Made by a program: the position numbers and the translations under genes. A stretch of 64,000 nucleotides of DNA, taken from positions 3,472,001-3,536,000 of the forward strand of contig NZ_CP138332.1 of assembly GCF_033955345.1 (NCBI RefSeq). The letters are read 5' to 3'. The stretch's first letter is position 1; each line of letters starts with the position of its first letter. This stretch comes from Sphingobacterium bambusae. Its GTDB lineage: Bacteria; Bacteroidota; Bacteroidia; Sphingobacteriales; Sphingobacteriaceae. A model generated the notes under the pieces. It was not told the origin of the DNA, did no database searches, and saw only the letters and a program-made list of their open reading frames with translations. Below are positions 35,033 through 46,181 of the stretch, one piece after another.

Positions 35033-38000
35033 TTAATGTACTTCGACAAGTTCGTTTGTTTTCGCATAGTAGAGATAACCACGTACCTGTTGATAGCCTA
35101 GGTTGATCAACGCTTTTTTGTAATTGTCTACCTGCCACTGATGGTCAGCGTAATCTCCTTTGGTAAATTTAAAGTCCAATACGATGGTTTCCTCGGGACT
35201 GGTGAATACCTTGTCGGGACGAATCGTCTCGCCGCTTTCTAAAATAATACTGGCTTCATTCCACGTTTTATAGGCGCCGGTGAGCCATTGGTTTATTTGC
35301 GGATGATGCCAAATGCGATGGATCTCCTCCAGTAAAAACGGACGATCAGCCGCCGTAAGGATGCCCTCCTCGATGTAGCGGTCGATCATCGGGACGATCT
35401 CTTTTTCCTGCGATACCTCCGAAATGATTTCATGGGCTAAGATGCCATATTGCGCTGCTTTCTCCAACATCAAAATGCTGTTCACATTGCGTTTGGTAGA
35501 TTTGTCAAAGGCCTTTTGTAGCTCATGCGATACCGGATAGTGCGTTAGCGCGATATATTGCTGATATGCCGAGGAATGTTCTGCAGATTCTTTTCGATCT
35601 TCGCTCGGCGAAGCGGCCTCAGCCACATCAGTATCGAGCAGAAGCTGATTTTCTTCCAAGTGGAAAGGAGCATCGGCCAGCTTTAAGGCCTGAAAGAGCA
35701 AATCGCTGATGTATTCGCTTTTAAAGTCTATGCTGATCTCACCGCTTTTTTTATCGACACTTTCCTTGAAGGAGGGGGCGAGGATATACAAGTGCTGTAT
35801 GGCTCTTGTGGTAGCGACATAGAAGGTGTTCAGTGCATCCATATAGTTGAAGAGCATTTCTTCAAAGTACTGCTTATAGAAAATAGATTTTCCTACACTG
35901 CTATTATATTTAATAGGAATCTTGCCCAAGCTATGGAAAGCTGTCTCCGCGGTATCTATCCAAAAGTCGCCGTTTAGCTTGCCGTCCAAATCCCAAGAAC
36001 AGAACGGGAGCATCACCACCTCATAGGCTAAACCTTTGGATTTATGGATGGTCGTTACCTCAATGGCCTCAACCTTTCCGTTGAAAGGTAAGGAGCCTGT
36101 TTGTCCGTCTTCTTCCCAGTATTGCAAGAATTGCGTGATGCCACGTTCCCCATTGGCCGAGAAATTGGATACCATATCTTTGAAGGCCAAGATATAGGGT
36201 AAATGTATGTTGCCCGCCTCATGCAGCCCAAATATTTCGATCAATTGTTCGATAAGATGCACCAGAGGCGAACGCTGCAGTGTTGCCCATTGTTCAATCA
36301 GAGCCGTCGGCAGCATGCTGCGCAACGTTTCGATATCATTTTGCTTGAAGACAAGCCAGTACGCCGAATCAAAGGCTTGCCCATTGTTGATGAGCTGATA
36401 GAGGTAGGCCATCTTTGCCCGATGGATGATATGTTTGTCCGAACTGTAAACAAAGGCTTTCAATGTTTCCAAGAGGAGCAGGATAGCATCGTTGGCCGCC
36501 AAGGAGAGCGCATCTCCAGAGATCACCTCGAAGCTGTATCCTGTTTGGTTTTTGTAGTCCATCAACCGTTGGATAACTTGTTTTGCCTGTACATTGCTAC
36601 GCACTAAAATACCGATCTGTTTCGGCTGATAGCGCCCTGTCGTTAGCCAGTTGCCTATCTTTTCACAAAGCAGCTCCAATGCCGCATCGACAACTTGGTT
36701 TCGGCGCCAGCGTCCATCTTCAACCGCGAGATACTGTATTTCTATGCTTCCCTGCTTGTTAGGATCCTCCAAGCGATGCGCAGGGATTTCTTGTTCACTT
36801 TGGGCATAGGCTTTTAAGAGCATAGCGCTATTGCCCGATGTCTCCCACCATGTTTGCGCCGCAGCATCGCCGGAAAGGCTTTCGGTTACCTTCTGATTGA
36901 GCACTTCTTGGAGCAAGCTGGGAAGGCTGGAAAATAGGTGGTTATTTAAGCGGATGATACGCGGGTAGCTGCGGTAGTTGATCGCTAGCGAACCGTTTTC
37001 AATAAATTGGGATTGTTGTTCCGGAGCGAGGTGAAAGGCGGTGGCCACCTGCTGTTCTACCTGCTGCAGCAGAATGCGCCAGTCGCCATTGCGCCAGCGG
37101 TAGATACTTTGCTTGACGTCGCCAACCACCAAATGCTCACTGATCTTTTGTTGTGCATTCCCCAAGGCATTGATCAGCAAAGGGCTATAGTTTCTCCACT
37201 GTATCCGTGAAGTATCCTGAAATTCATCGAACAGAAAATAGCGGTAACGGTTGCCGATCTTTTCCCAGATGAAGGTGGGGTCGTTGTGTGCATCAAGCCC
37301 CAGGCGGTTCAATAATATTTGCGAATCGGAGATAAGCTGTGCGGCGTTATCCTTTCTCCATTGGCGCAAGAGGTCACTCATTTCCTTCAGCAATCGAAGG
37401 TAATACAGGTTGTTCTGTACGGCCTGATACGCAATAAAAGAAGGAAAAAGACGATGTAGCTCCTCCATCTGCTTCAATACGGGTGCGAGCGCTTGGCGTA
37501 TGTCTTCACGCAGGCTCTTGTCGGCCATCGTGAAGGCATCGTCATTGCTGGGCAACTCGAGGTATTTTTCGAAAATCTTTTGCAGCGAACTAGCACTTTC
37601 CTTATGGATTTTCGCGTTCGTTTTGCTGGCCGAAAGTAGTTTGTTGCGCGATTTTCCTTTCAGCTCGTCTGCCGACAGTTGGAAGCCAGCGAAGATCTGT
37701 GCAAAGGTTGCTATACTGCTGCTCAGGCTATCCAAAAAAAGATCGATTTTTTCTTGGATATCGGTGTTGAGCAAGGTAAAAAGTTTGTGCGGGTTGGCAA
37801 CGCTCAGGTGCGCATCAAATTCTTGGAAATTTTCCGTGAAGATAAGTCCTGCCAAGCTGAGCAGTTGCTGCCTGTAGTTCCAGTTTTCGTTGTTGGCGAT
37901 CTTCTTGTCGGCGTAGTCCATGATCCAATTGAGTAGATCAGGACGCTCATCAAGCAACTGGTTCAGCATAATGGAAAGATCCTGCTTTACCTTAGCTGTA

Positions 38001-38422
38001 TTAATTTCGATCTTATAGGCTGCATCAAGGTTCAGCTCATAGGTGAAGCTGCGGATCACCTTTTGGGAAAAACCATCGATGGTGCTGATCGTGAAGTGCC
38101 CATAGTTGTGCAAGATCTTGCGGTATACGCGCTGTGCTTTCTCCTGTAGCTGCTGCGCATTCCATTGTGGAGATTGCTGCAACAGCAGCTGCCGGAAATC
38201 GTTGATTTTACGCTGCTGATCGCCCAGAGCCAAGCCCTGCAGTACGCTCAGGATACGTTCCTTCATTTCAGCGGTAGCCTTATTTGTAAAGGTCACAGCA
38301 AGGATTTCCCGATAGCTGTTTTCATTGGACAGCAGCAGGGTAATGTAATGCAGCGTTAAGCTGAAAGTCTTTCCAGACCCTGCCGACGCCTTCAGTATTT
38401 TTAATGGAGCCACAGCATTCAT
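35033..38422 (-). CDS. AddA-like UvrD-family helicase-nuclease
   Basis: This 1129-residue superfamily 1A helicase unwinds DNA from double-strand ends. The Walker A ASAGSGKT is at residues 12-19, followed by AVTFTNKATAEMKERI (motif Ia), YFLFDEFQDTSRIQW (motif II), VGDVKQSIYRWRNGD (motif III), VTTIHKSKGLAYEVVMLP (motif V) and TFYVATTRAIQHLYI (motif VI). The C-terminal PD-(D/E)XK nuclease domain contains TIVLDFKFTKGDYADHQWQ. It is the first gene of a two-gene operon with the AddB-like partner. This pairing is the usual Bacteroidota form of the recombination nuclease; recombination-related functions are inferred from the family. Confidence 0.93.
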   Translation of the reverse strand: MNAVAPLKILKASAGSGKTFSLTLHYITLLLSNENSYREILAVTFTNKATAEMKERILSVLQGLALGDQQRKINDFRQLLLQQSPQWNAQQLQEKAQRVYRKILHNYGHFTISTIDGFSQKVIRSFTYELNLDAAYKIEINTAKVKQDLSIMLNQLLDERPDLLNWIMDYADKKIANNENWNYRQQLLSLAGLIFTENFQEFDAHLSVANPHKLFTLLNTDIQEKIDLFLDSLSSSIATFAQIFAGFQLSADELKGKSRNKLLSASKTNAKIHKESASSLQKIFEKYLELPSNDDAFTMADKSLREDIRQALAPVLKQMEELHRLFPSFIAYQAVQNNLYYLRLLKEMSDLLRQWRKDNAAQLISDSQILLNRLGLDAHNDPTFIWEKIGNRYRYFLFDEFQDTSRIQWRNYSPLLINALGNAQQKISEHLVVGDVKQSIYRWRNGDWRILLQQVEQQVATAFHLAPEQQSQFIENGSLAINYRSYPRIIRLNNHLFSSLPSLLQEVLNQKVTESLSGDAAAQTWWETSGNSAMLLKAYAQSEQEIPAHRLEDPNKQGSIEIQYLAVEDGRWRRNQVVDAALELLCEKIGNWLTTGRYQPKQIGILVRSNVQAKQVIQRLMDYKNQTGYSFEVISGDALSLAANDAILLLLETLKAFVYSSDKHIIHRAKMAYLYQLINNGQAFDSAYWLVFKQNDIETLRSMLPTALIEQWATLQRSPLVHLIEQLIEIFGLHEAGNIHLPYILAFKDMVSNFSANGERGITQFLQYWEEDGQTGSLPFNGKVEAIEVTTIHKSKGLAYEVVMLPFCSWDLDGKLNGDFWIDTAETAFHSLGKIPIKYNSSVGKSIFYKQYFEEMLFNYMDALNTFYVATTRAIQHLYILAPSFKESVDKKSGEISIDFKSEYISDLLFQALKLADAPFHLEENQLLLDTDVAEAASPSEDRKESAEHSSAYQQYIALTHYPVSHELQKAFDKSTKRNVNSILMLEKAAQYGILAHEIISEVSQEKEIVPMIDRYIEEGILTAADRPFLLEEIHRIWHHPQINQWLTGAYKTWNEASIILESGETIRPDKVFTSPEETIVLDFKFTKGDYADHQWQVDNYKKALINLGYQQVRGYLYYAKTNELVEVH

Positions 38423-38630
38423 GCTATGAAGGTAAGAAGTTAACGCTACATTGAGAAGTGTGCCAAGGCCAAAGTTGTTCGATACTTGTCCACAGTCCAG
38501 CTGATCTAGCAGGAAATCAATGCTTATAACGGTTGCCGGTAAGCAAGATGTTTTTACTGATCCTTTGTGTTTATTTTTTTTATTTAATGATTGAAATATC
38601 TATTTTTAAACCGGATAGAAGCTATTAGAG

Positions 38631-41537
38631 ATGTTCGTAAAAAAGTTTTTGCTGTTTTTTAGCTGTTTTTGTGTGTTCGCTTTGGTAAGTACTGTAGCTA
38701 GTGCGCAAAATCTATTGGAATATCGAAAGATGTTGAATAGCGGATTTGGCTCAATCCGGGGTATTCATAACCACCACCCGAGCGATGTGCTTCGCAAAAC
38801 GGGCATGGACATGCACGATGTAGCGAGCATTCCCCGCGTTAAAGACAGTCTGCTGAAGATTGAATATTTAGAGGTTTCCTTTAAGACGTAGCAGGAGTTG
38901 GATACCCTGTGTAGCTTTTTGCCATTATTCCCAAATCTAAAGGCTATATCATTCAATGAATTTCGGCCTTTTCAAGATCATTCAAATGGGCACACCACGC
39001 TGCATCTTCCTGTTGAATGCTATGAGCTTAGACGCCTTGCGGCAATAGAATTTAAAGGGCGGTCAACCATCAATGTCGAGCGTGAACTACCGAGGATAGC
39101 CGAATTGCCTGATCTGCGCTACTTAATATTCACCGCGTCTAATCCAGGTGATTTTCCCCGAAATATCCATGATCTGAAAAACCTTCGGGGCATATCCTTT
39201 GGCTATGATGCTAGCTTGGCAGGGGTAAAGGTACCCAGTACACTGGAAGAGATCGAAATCGTTTCCGTCAACGATAGTGCCCGTGTAGAGGAAGCTCTCC
39301 AGATGATCGCCAATCCAAAAACAGTTAAGGAACTAGGTCTTTCGTACTTTAAGATTGGTCAAGGCGTCAACAACTCGATCAAATTTCCCATGCTACGCAG
39401 CGTCTATCTTTACGCCAATAAAATTCAAGATCTGGGAAGCTTTCTTTCTAGTTTTAGGGGGAGTAGACATTTACGCAATCTTCATGTGGAGCGGGGAAGC
39501 ATCGTTTCTATCTCCAGCGCATTATACAGTTTTCCTGCACTTCGATACCTCACCGTCTTTAATACCCGCGGAGGGGTGACAATTCCCGACGGAATTTCCA
39601 AGTTGAAGAACCTTGTTCATTTAAATTTATCCTCCAATGAGCGGGTGGCTATTCCAAAGGATCTTTGTCAGCTGGGAAACCTGGGGCGGCTGGATCTATC
39701 GTATAGTGGAATGGCAGAGCTGCCCAAGGATGTAGGTCAGCTTTCCAATCTTACAGATCTTAAATTGGAGGGTAATCGGATAGCTATGCTTCCTAATAGC
39801 GTAGCAGATCTGAGGAAGCTGAAAAATTTGGATCTACACGCCAATCCGCTCGTACAATTGCCCTCCCTAGGGAGTTTGACCATGCTTGATTCGCTCGACC
39901 TCTCTTATTGCAACCTGATTATGTTGCCTGAAGATATAGGAGATATGAAAAACCTCCGCTACCTATCTGTTGAGAATAATTTCCTTAAACAGCTTCCTTC
40001 AAGTATAATGCAGCTGAAGAATCTGCACAAATTGGTCTTGGCCTATAATCTATTAGCGGAGCTAAGTGAGGATATCGGATTGCTAGAAGAACTGGAAAAT
40101 TTGGATGTAAGCGTCAATCATCTGAAACAATTACCGGCTTCTATCGGTAGTCTAAAAAGATTGAAAACGTTGAATGTTAGCCATAACTTATTGACTACGA
40201 TGCCAGATGAAATCGGGACGCTTTCTAGTTTGGAGTATTTGCAGGCACAAAATAACGTTCCTACGCATCATTCATTGTACGATGGATCTAGAAAAATATA
40301 TAGAAAGGATGATCCGAAAACGGATCGAGAGGTCTTCGTTAGCTCATTAAATTCTTTTCCGAAAGACCTGAGTTCATGGAGCAACATGAAATCAATCAAC
40401 CTTTCCCATAACGACTTTTCGTCATTCGATGTTATGAAAGCGCTACTTACCATTCCAGCTAAGGGCTTTAATATTGATTTAAGCAATGCGCATGTGAGGA
40501 CGTTGCCTGATTCTGGATGGGATAACTTTTTGGTTACGGCACTTAGGCTGAATGGTAATCAGATCGATACGCTCCCCGAAGACATCGTTAGCGCGCCAAT
40601 CCTGTCAGTCCTGAATTTACAAAACAATAATTTGCCAAAGACGCCTAAAAACTACAATACCCACGCAGGAAAACGAAATGAAGTCCTTTTATACTTCGAA
40701 CAGGTAGGCTTGCTCCATGAAGAAGAGCTGCCTAAAAATAACGATATGGCCGTTGCCTTGATGGAGAAAAGCTACCAGTATTTTCTGTACGACAAAGATT
40801 ATAGGTCTAGTCTGGAGATGTACCAAAAAGCACTCCGCTTCGATCCAGATGTGGTGCTCAGGAGTTTAGATGTACGAAATTTAGGTGAAGCCTACTATCA
40901 CATGCAGCATTACCGAGAAGCTATCCACTACCTAACACGAGCCATTCAGCAGGATACAGTAGGCCCAGTGCGGATTATGAACTTTGTAGTTCCCGATTTT
41001 GAATATCGCGCAAAAAGCTACCTCGCACTTCAAGATACCAGCAGCGCGCTGCAGGATTACCTCGAACTGGCGCAACGTTTCGACAGAGCATACTGGACCC
41101 ACATCGGCATGTTGTATCAGCAGATGTCCCTGAAAAATAGTGCATCGGAGGCGTACCAGCGGGTGATCGATTATTATCAAACCCAGATTGATCATCCGGA
41201 TGTTAACAAAGACCAGAAAGAACTAGCTATGCTCTGCATTATGGAGACCTATATCCTTTCCCATAAATATGATGCTGCTGGCCAGTATGCCAAAGCGATT
41301 GACGGTAAGTTCACGGAGGAAAACCTATTGCCAATATTCGATTACCTAAAAGCGGTTACCGATTTAGCGTTAGGGAAACAAACTGATTTTTCTCCAGCGC
41401 TGTTCAAAGGAAAGGTCAGTCGGCGTTGGGGCTACGACCTGCTGTTGTCATGGTTGAAAACGGCTAAGTTAGAGGATAGCAAATCCTCCCTTATCAACGA
41501 TATGACTGCAACAATGCTTGCCAAAAGAACGAAATAG
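38631..41537 (+). pseudogene. Leucine-rich repeat/TPR protein interrupted by an in-frame TAG
   Basis: A single frame runs from the ATG at 38631 to the stop at 41535, broken only by TAG at 38889-38891. Before it lie 86 codons with a signal peptide (MFVKKFLLFFSCFCVFALVS to SAQ). After it, 880 codons encode a leucine-rich-repeat domain (about 15 repeats of the LPxxIxxLxxLxxLxLxxN type, residues about 90-640 of the joined product) and TPR-like helices (MEKSYQYFLYDKDYRSSLEM, NLGEAYYHMQHYREAIHYL). The first in-frame ATG after the TAG is about 135 codons downstream, so a restarted product would lack the signal peptide. It is a recent nonsense mutation, a sequencing error, or a readthrough site; no further damage is seen. 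Confidence 0.8.
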
Positions 41538-41694
41538 TACGGTCGCCAAGGATAGTTTAGGTAATTGTATTCTCAGAATTATCCGAGGATATTCACGGAA
41601 CAACGTTGTTAAGTAAAACAGATTCAAGTCTTTTACTACGCGTATGATCGTCTGCTTATGTTTTTTTACTTTTTAATTTTCACTTTTTAATTAT

Positions 41695-41731
41695 TATCTT
41701 TGCATCCCCTCTTGCATGAAGCACGGGGGAT
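41695..41731 (+). promoter_or_regulatory. Promoter and leader hairpin of rpsP
   Basis: TATCTTTG (41695-41702) matches TAnnTTTG. Just downstream, ATCCCC (41704-41709) pairs with GGGGAT (41726-41731), so the mRNA would begin with a hairpin 27 bases before the ATG. It may stabilise or regulate the ribosomal-protein message. Confidence 0.5.
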
Positions 41732-41758
41732 ATGTTGAATACATAACACAAAGAAAAC

Positions 41759-42289
41759 ATGGCAACTAAAATCAGATTGCAAAGACACGGTAAAAAAGGA
41801 AAACCTTTTTACCACGTAGTAGTAGCAGATTCACGTGCTCCACGTGATGGTAAGTTCATTGAGCGTATCGGTTCTTACAACCCAAACACAAACCCTGCAA
41901 CAATCATCTTGGATTTTGACAAGGCGTTGGATTGGGTAAACAAAGGTGCACAACCTACAGATACTGCTCGTGCCATCCTTTCTTACAAAGGTGTACTTTA
42001 CAAAAAACACTTACAAGGTGGTGTTAAAAAAGGTGCATTCGATGATGCTAAAGCTGAAGAACTATTCACGCAGTGGGTAGACGGTAAAGACGCAAAAATC
42101 GAAGGTAAGAAAACAGGTTTAGCACAAACAAAAGAAGATGCTAAGAAAGCTGCTCTTACTGCTGAAGCTAAGAAAAATGCAGACAAAGCTGCTGCGGTAG
42201 CTGCGAAAAATGCACCTGTTGCGGAAGAAGTTCCTGCTGCTGAAGAAGCAGAAACGGAAGCTCCTGCTACAGAAGAAACTGAAGGATAA
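41759..42289 (+). CDS. rpsP: 30S ribosomal protein S16
   Basis: This is a small-subunit ribosomal protein. The first 80 or so residues are the conserved S16 core ([38 protein letters not shown]). The protein is 176 residues, about twice the usual bacterial length, because of an Ala/Lys/Glu-rich C-terminal extension (about 105-176), which is common in Bacteroidota S16. Codon use is strongly biased, as expected for a highly expressed gene. rimM follows, as in many bacteria. Confidence 0.97.
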   Translation: MATKIRLQRHGKKGKPFYHVVVADSRAPRDGKFIERIGSYNPNTNPATIILDFDKALDWVNKGAQPTDTARAILSYKGVLYKKHLQGGVKKGAFDDAKAEELFTQWVDGKDAKIEGKKTGLAQTKEDAKKAALTAEAKKNADKAAAVAAKNAPVAEEVPAAEEAETEAPATEETEG

Positions 42290-42311
42290 TTACTATTCAT
42301 ACAGATTCAAG

Positions 42312-42341
42312 AAAGCCGAACCCCTAGGATTCGGCTTTTTT
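42312..42341 (+). terminator. Terminator or attenuator between rpsP and rimM
   Basis: AAAGCCGAA (42312-42320) pairs with TTCGGCTTT (42330-42338), followed by a T tract. As rimM begins 35 bases later without an obvious promoter, some readthrough is likely. Confidence 0.85.
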
Positions 42342-42372
42342 AATGTTGACTTTTTAAATTTTAGTACAAATA

Positions 42373-42906
42373 ATGGAACTGAACGAAGCTTTCTACATCG
42401 GATATATTACCAAGACGCGCGGATTGAAAGGCGAGCTGCAGCTATTCTTTGAGTTTGAAGATTACATGGACCTCGACGTTGATGTGCTATTCTTGGAGAT
42501 GAACAAAAAGCTTGTTCCCTACTTTGTAGATACCATCAAATTACAGAAAAATAGTACTGCATATCTCAACCTAGAGGATGTTGACCATATCGATAAGGCG
42601 CAGCCCCTAGTGAAGAAAAAAGCCTATCTGCCACTTGATAAAATGCCGGAGCGTGATCCAGAAGATTTCAGATATTCCGACTTGATTGGCTATTTGGTAA
42701 TTGATGAAGAAGAAGGGGAGATTGGTGAGATCACCCATGTACAGGAGCTTCCTCAGCAATTTATGGCGACGGTAGATTTCAATGGACAAGAATTGTTGTT
42801 CCCTTTGAATGACGATTTGATACTAGGAATCGATGCCGAAGAGGAAATTATCGAAGTAGATTTGCCTGAAGGGTTGATCGACCTCTACCGCGGAACAGAA
42901 GAATAG
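42373..42906 (+). CDS. rimM: Ribosome maturation factor RimM
   Basis: RimM binds S19 and assists 30S head assembly and 16S rRNA processing. The 177-residue product shows the N-terminal barrel (FYIGYITKTRGLKGELQLFF) and the C-terminal PRC-barrel (DLIGYLVIDEEEGEIGEI; LFPLNDDLILGIDAEEEIIE and VDLPEGLIDL). The gene order rpsP-rimM agrees with the known cluster. A long perfect terminator lies 170 bases downstream. Confidence 0.96.
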   Translation: MELNEAFYIGYITKTRGLKGELQLFFEFEDYMDLDVDVLFLEMNKKLVPYFVDTIKLQKNSTAYLNLEDVDHIDKAQPLVKKKAYLPLDKMPERDPEDFRYSDLIGYLVIDEEEGEIGEITHVQELPQQFMATVDFNGQELLFPLNDDLILGIDAEEEIIEVDLPEGLIDLYRGTEE

Positions 42907-43075
42907 TGGTTAACTGCTGAAATTTGACTTTTGTCATTTCTAATCAGGTGCAACAGGTTGCCCATATGAATCGAGGACGCTGTTAGTCGGTATTACAATT
43001 TACAGCATGGGTAATCCCGACCCAACGAAATAGATCGTAGAAAGATTGGCCTAGCTGCAACTATATAAGCAGATG

Positions 43076-43118
43076 CGCGGTATCGTTAAAAAATGTTAAC
43101 GATACCGCGTTTTTTTTT
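43076..43118 (+). terminator. Strong rho-independent terminator
   Basis: CGCGGTATCGTTAA (43076-43089) pairs perfectly with TTAACGATACCGCG (43096-43109), with a 6-base loop and nine T. It ends the rpsP-rimM transcript. Confidence 0.97.
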
Positions 43119-43162
43119 ATAGTTCGTAATTTAAAGTGGAATATAACCTTAATACATTGATT

Positions 43163-46100
43163 ATGAAATATGAAAAGATCAATAACCTCGTCGGATGGTT
43201 GTTAGCTGCACTGACCACAGCCGTTTATATCGCTACCGCAGATCGCTATACAAGCTGGTGGGATACCGGCGAATTTATCGCTTCGGCCTATAAACTCCAG
43301 ATAGTGCATCAGCCTGGCGCACCTCTTTTTCTTATGATCCAAAATGTATTTTCCAATCTTGCATGGGGGGATGTCACGCGCATAGCATTTTTTATGAATG
43401 TAGGTGCTGCGGTATGTAGCGGATTGACCATCTTGTTTTTGTTTTGGACAATCACCGCCTTGGCGCGGAAAGTCGTTGTAAAAAAACAACAGGATATGGA
43501 GCAAGGACAAGTGCTGCCTATCATGCTGGCCGGATTAATCGGCGCGGGAGCCTATGCTTTCACCGATTCATTTTGGTATTCCGCTGTGGAATCTGAAGTG
43601 TATGCCATGTCTTCACTGTGTACCGCCGTGGTCTTCTGGTTGGTCTTGAAATGGGACCGCCGGGCGGATGAGCCGGGAGCCGATCGCTGGTTATTGCTTA
43701 TTATGTATATCATGGGGCTTTCTATTGGGGTTCACCTGCTCAATTTATTAACTATTCCGGCGCTTGCCTTGCTGGTGTATTTCCGGAAATCAGGAAAGGC
43801 CTTCACCGTAAAAGGTATCGTGGCTACGCTTTTTGTTGGCATGGGGATACTCGCCTTTATTTTATGGGGCGTGATCCAATACCTCATCCGGTTTGCGGCA
43901 AAGTTTGACTTGTTCTTTGTCAATACCTTGGGCTTGGGCTTCGGAACAGGCGTGCTTGTTTTCGCGCTCTTGCTTATCGGCGGATTAGTTTATGGGCTTC
44001 ACTACAGCATTAAAAAACAACGTCCCTTGTTGAACTCCGCCCTATTGGCTGTCTGTTTGCTATTATTTGGCTATGCATCGTTTGCCATGATTGTCATCCG
44101 CGCTTATGCAGATCCTTCACTCAACAATAATGCGCCCGATAATGTATATTCCTTCCTAGGCTATTTAAGTCGAGAACAATATGCTAGCGAACCGCTATTC
44201 AAAGGACCCGCGTTTGATGCTAGGGTCGTCGATGCGGAATACAGCAAAACCTATAAAAAAGGAAGCTCCACCTATGAAGAAATGAGCGGCACGCCGTCTT
44301 ATAGCTATGATAAAGAGATGCTACTGCCGCGCGTGTACAGCGAAAAGCACCAAGAATATTACCGCGCATATTTAGGGTTAAAGCCTGGCGAATCGCCGAG
44401 TTTTGCGGACAACTTACGCTTTTTGTTTTCCTACCAATTGAGCGACATGTATGGTCGTTATTTTATGTGGAACTTCGTGGGACGTGAAAATGACAAGCAA
44501 CAGTATGCAAACAACATCAACGGAAATTGGCTGTCGGGCGTGTCCGCACTCGATGTGATGCGTCTATCAGGAGAAGGAGACTTATCCGCCGATATGCATG
44601 TCAATCCAGCCCGCAATACCTATTACTATCTGCCTTTATTGATCGGTATACTTGGGATGCTTTGGCACTTTCGTAAAGACCGGAAGCAGGCAGCCATTGT
44701 GGGCCTCCTGTTCTTCTTTACGGGTATAGCCATTGTGCTTTACCTCAACCAGACACCAATGCAGCCTAGGGAACGCGACTATGCATATGCCGGATCCTTT
44801 TACGCTTTTTCCATTTGGATCGGATTTGGCGCCTTAGCAACAGCAGATTTTTTACGCCGCAAGATGTCTATGTCTGCGGCCACCTTGAGCGCAGGACTAG
44901 TCTGTGCCGCAGCAGCGCCGGTGCTGCTTTTCTGCGAAAATGTAGATGATCACGATCGTTCCGAGCGTGATTTCGCCAGACAGGTAGCGCATAACTACCT
45001 GAATTCTTGTGAACCCAACGCCATCCTGTTTACCTATGCCGATAACGATACGTTTCCGCTTTGGTATGCACAAGAGGTAGAAGGTGTTCGTAAAGATGTG
45101 CGTGTAGTGAATGTTAGTTACCTAGCTTCGCATTGGTATGTCAAACAGTTGAAGAATAAGGTTAATGAGGCCGCTCCAGTCGACACCTCCATTGCAGCGG
45201 AAAAACTAGCGCAAGGCGTGCGCGACTACCTACCGTATATCGATAAGGGAATCGAAGAAGCTGTGGATTTGGATATGTTGATGACCTTTCTACTGTCCGA
45301 TAATCCGACAAATAAAGTCGCGATGCAGGATGGCAGTTTTATCAATTATTTGCCAGCAAAGCATATCAAGATGCCTGTTGACAAGGAATCGGTGCTGGCC
45401 AATAAGGTGGTTCCTGCAGGCTGGAAAAAAAATGTGGTAGACGAAATGGATTGGACCTACGACGCAAACCATATGACGAGGGCAGAAATTGCGCTACTCG
45501 GCATTTTGAAAACCAATAACTGGAAGCGGCCAATTTATTTTACAAACTATACGCCTGACGATAAGATGGCTGGCCTGAGTAAATATTTGGTTGACGAAGG
45601 CTTGGTTAAAAAGCTGATGCCGGTTGCTGGAGTACCACATGATCAGCATGAAAGTTTGGTAAATCTCGAGAAGCTGTATGAACATGCTCGTGGTAACCTA
45701 GACTGGGGAAATTACGGGAAACAGGGCTTTGTCGATGTAGACTCACGAAATTACATGACCAATTTTGTACTCCCGCAAATCTATGAGCGGACGACGCAAT
45801 TGCTGAAGGCTGCGGGGGAATGGGAGAAGGCCAAGGAAGTGGCACTAGTAGCTGCCTCTATCTTGCCGCAACGTGTTTACGATGCGGAGGAGGCTTACCA
45901 TTACGGTGAAATTGTCGATACCCTATATAAAGTGAAAGAAACTACCTTGGCGAACCATATCGTAGATCGACATGTGCGCTTTTTGGATGATAACCTGCCC
46001 TATCAAATGGCGCTGGCGCGTGATCAACCCCAGGCTCTTGACGTACGTAGCATACAGTTTGGTATGGCGGCGCTGGAGCGATATAGATCGATTGTCGATA

Positions 46101-46177
46101 ATAGAGGCAATGCGAAGCGTTATGCTTATGTCGATCAGGTCTACAAGCAGTATCGCGATCGTTTCTTTGCCGAGTAA
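43163..46177 (+). CDS. DUF2723 family multispanning membrane protein (putative O-mannosyltransferase-like)
   Basis: The frame encodes about 1004 residues from the ATG at 43163, which aligns with the usual family start (MKYEKINNLVGWLLAALTTA); an ATG at 43136 would add nine residues. Early residues SWWDTGEFIASAYKLQIVHQ match the DUF2723 signature, in which the Asp and Glu-containing loop recalls the catalytic motif of GT-C glycosyltransferases. About ten membrane helices fill residues 10-600, including a conserved loop NQTPMQPRERDYAYAGSFYA, and the C-terminal 400 residues are soluble with TPR-like helices. In Bacteroidota, proteins of this family have been linked to protein O-glycosylation, but its activity here is inferred. 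Confidence 0.88.
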   Translation: MKYEKINNLVGWLLAALTTAVYIATADRYTSWWDTGEFIASAYKLQIVHQPGAPLFLMIQNVFSNLAWGDVTRIAFFMNVGAAVCSGLTILFLFWTITALARKVVVKKQQDMEQGQVLPIMLAGLIGAGAYAFTDSFWYSAVESEVYAMSSLCTAVVFWLVLKWDRRADEPGADRWLLLIMYIMGLSIGVHLLNLLTIPALALLVYFRKSGKAFTVKGIVATLFVGMGILAFILWGVIQYLIRFAAKFDLFFVNTLGLGFGTGVLVFALLLIGGLVYGLHYSIKKQRPLLNSALLAVCLLLFGYASFAMIVIRAYADPSLNNNAPDNVYSFLGYLSREQYASEPLFKGPAFDARVVDAEYSKTYKKGSSTYEEMSGTPSYSYDKEMLLPRVYSEKHQEYYRAYLGLKPGESPSFADNLRFLFSYQLSDMYGRYFMWNFVGRENDKQQYANNINGNWLSGVSALDVMRLSGEGDLSADMHVNPARNTYYYLPLLIGILGMLWHFRKDRKQAAIVGLLFFFTGIAIVLYLNQTPMQPRERDYAYAGSFYAFSIWIGFGALATADFLRRKMSMSAATLSAGLVCAAAAPVLLFCENVDDHDRSERDFARQVAHNYLNSCEPNAILFTYADNDTFPLWYAQEVEGVRKDVRVVNVSYLASHWYVKQLKNKVNEAAPVDTSIAAEKLAQGVRDYLPYIDKGIEEAVDLDMLMTFLLSDNPTNKVAMQDGSFINYLPAKHIKMPVDKESVLANKVVPAGWKKNVVDEMDWTYDANHMTRAEIALLGILKTNNWKRPIYFTNYTPDDKMAGLSKYLVDEGLVKKLMPVAGVPHDQHESLVNLEKLYEHARGNLDWGNYGKQGFVDVDSRNYMTNFVLPQIYERTTQLLKAAGEWEKAKEVALVAASILPQRVYDAEEAYHYGEIVDTLYKVKETTLANHIVDRHVRFLDDNLPYQMALARDQPQALDVRSIQFGMAALERYRSIVDNRGNAKRYAYVDQVYKQYRDRFFAE

Positions 46178-46181
46178 CAAA

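Noticed and set aside
36203..36607. 134-codon plus-strand frame antisense to the AddA-like gene
   Set aside because: It lies wholly within a conserved helicase gene and has no leader signals.
42907..43075. tRNA or small RNA gene in the gap after rimM
   Set aside because: No cloverleaf or other stable structure was found apart from the terminator at 43076.
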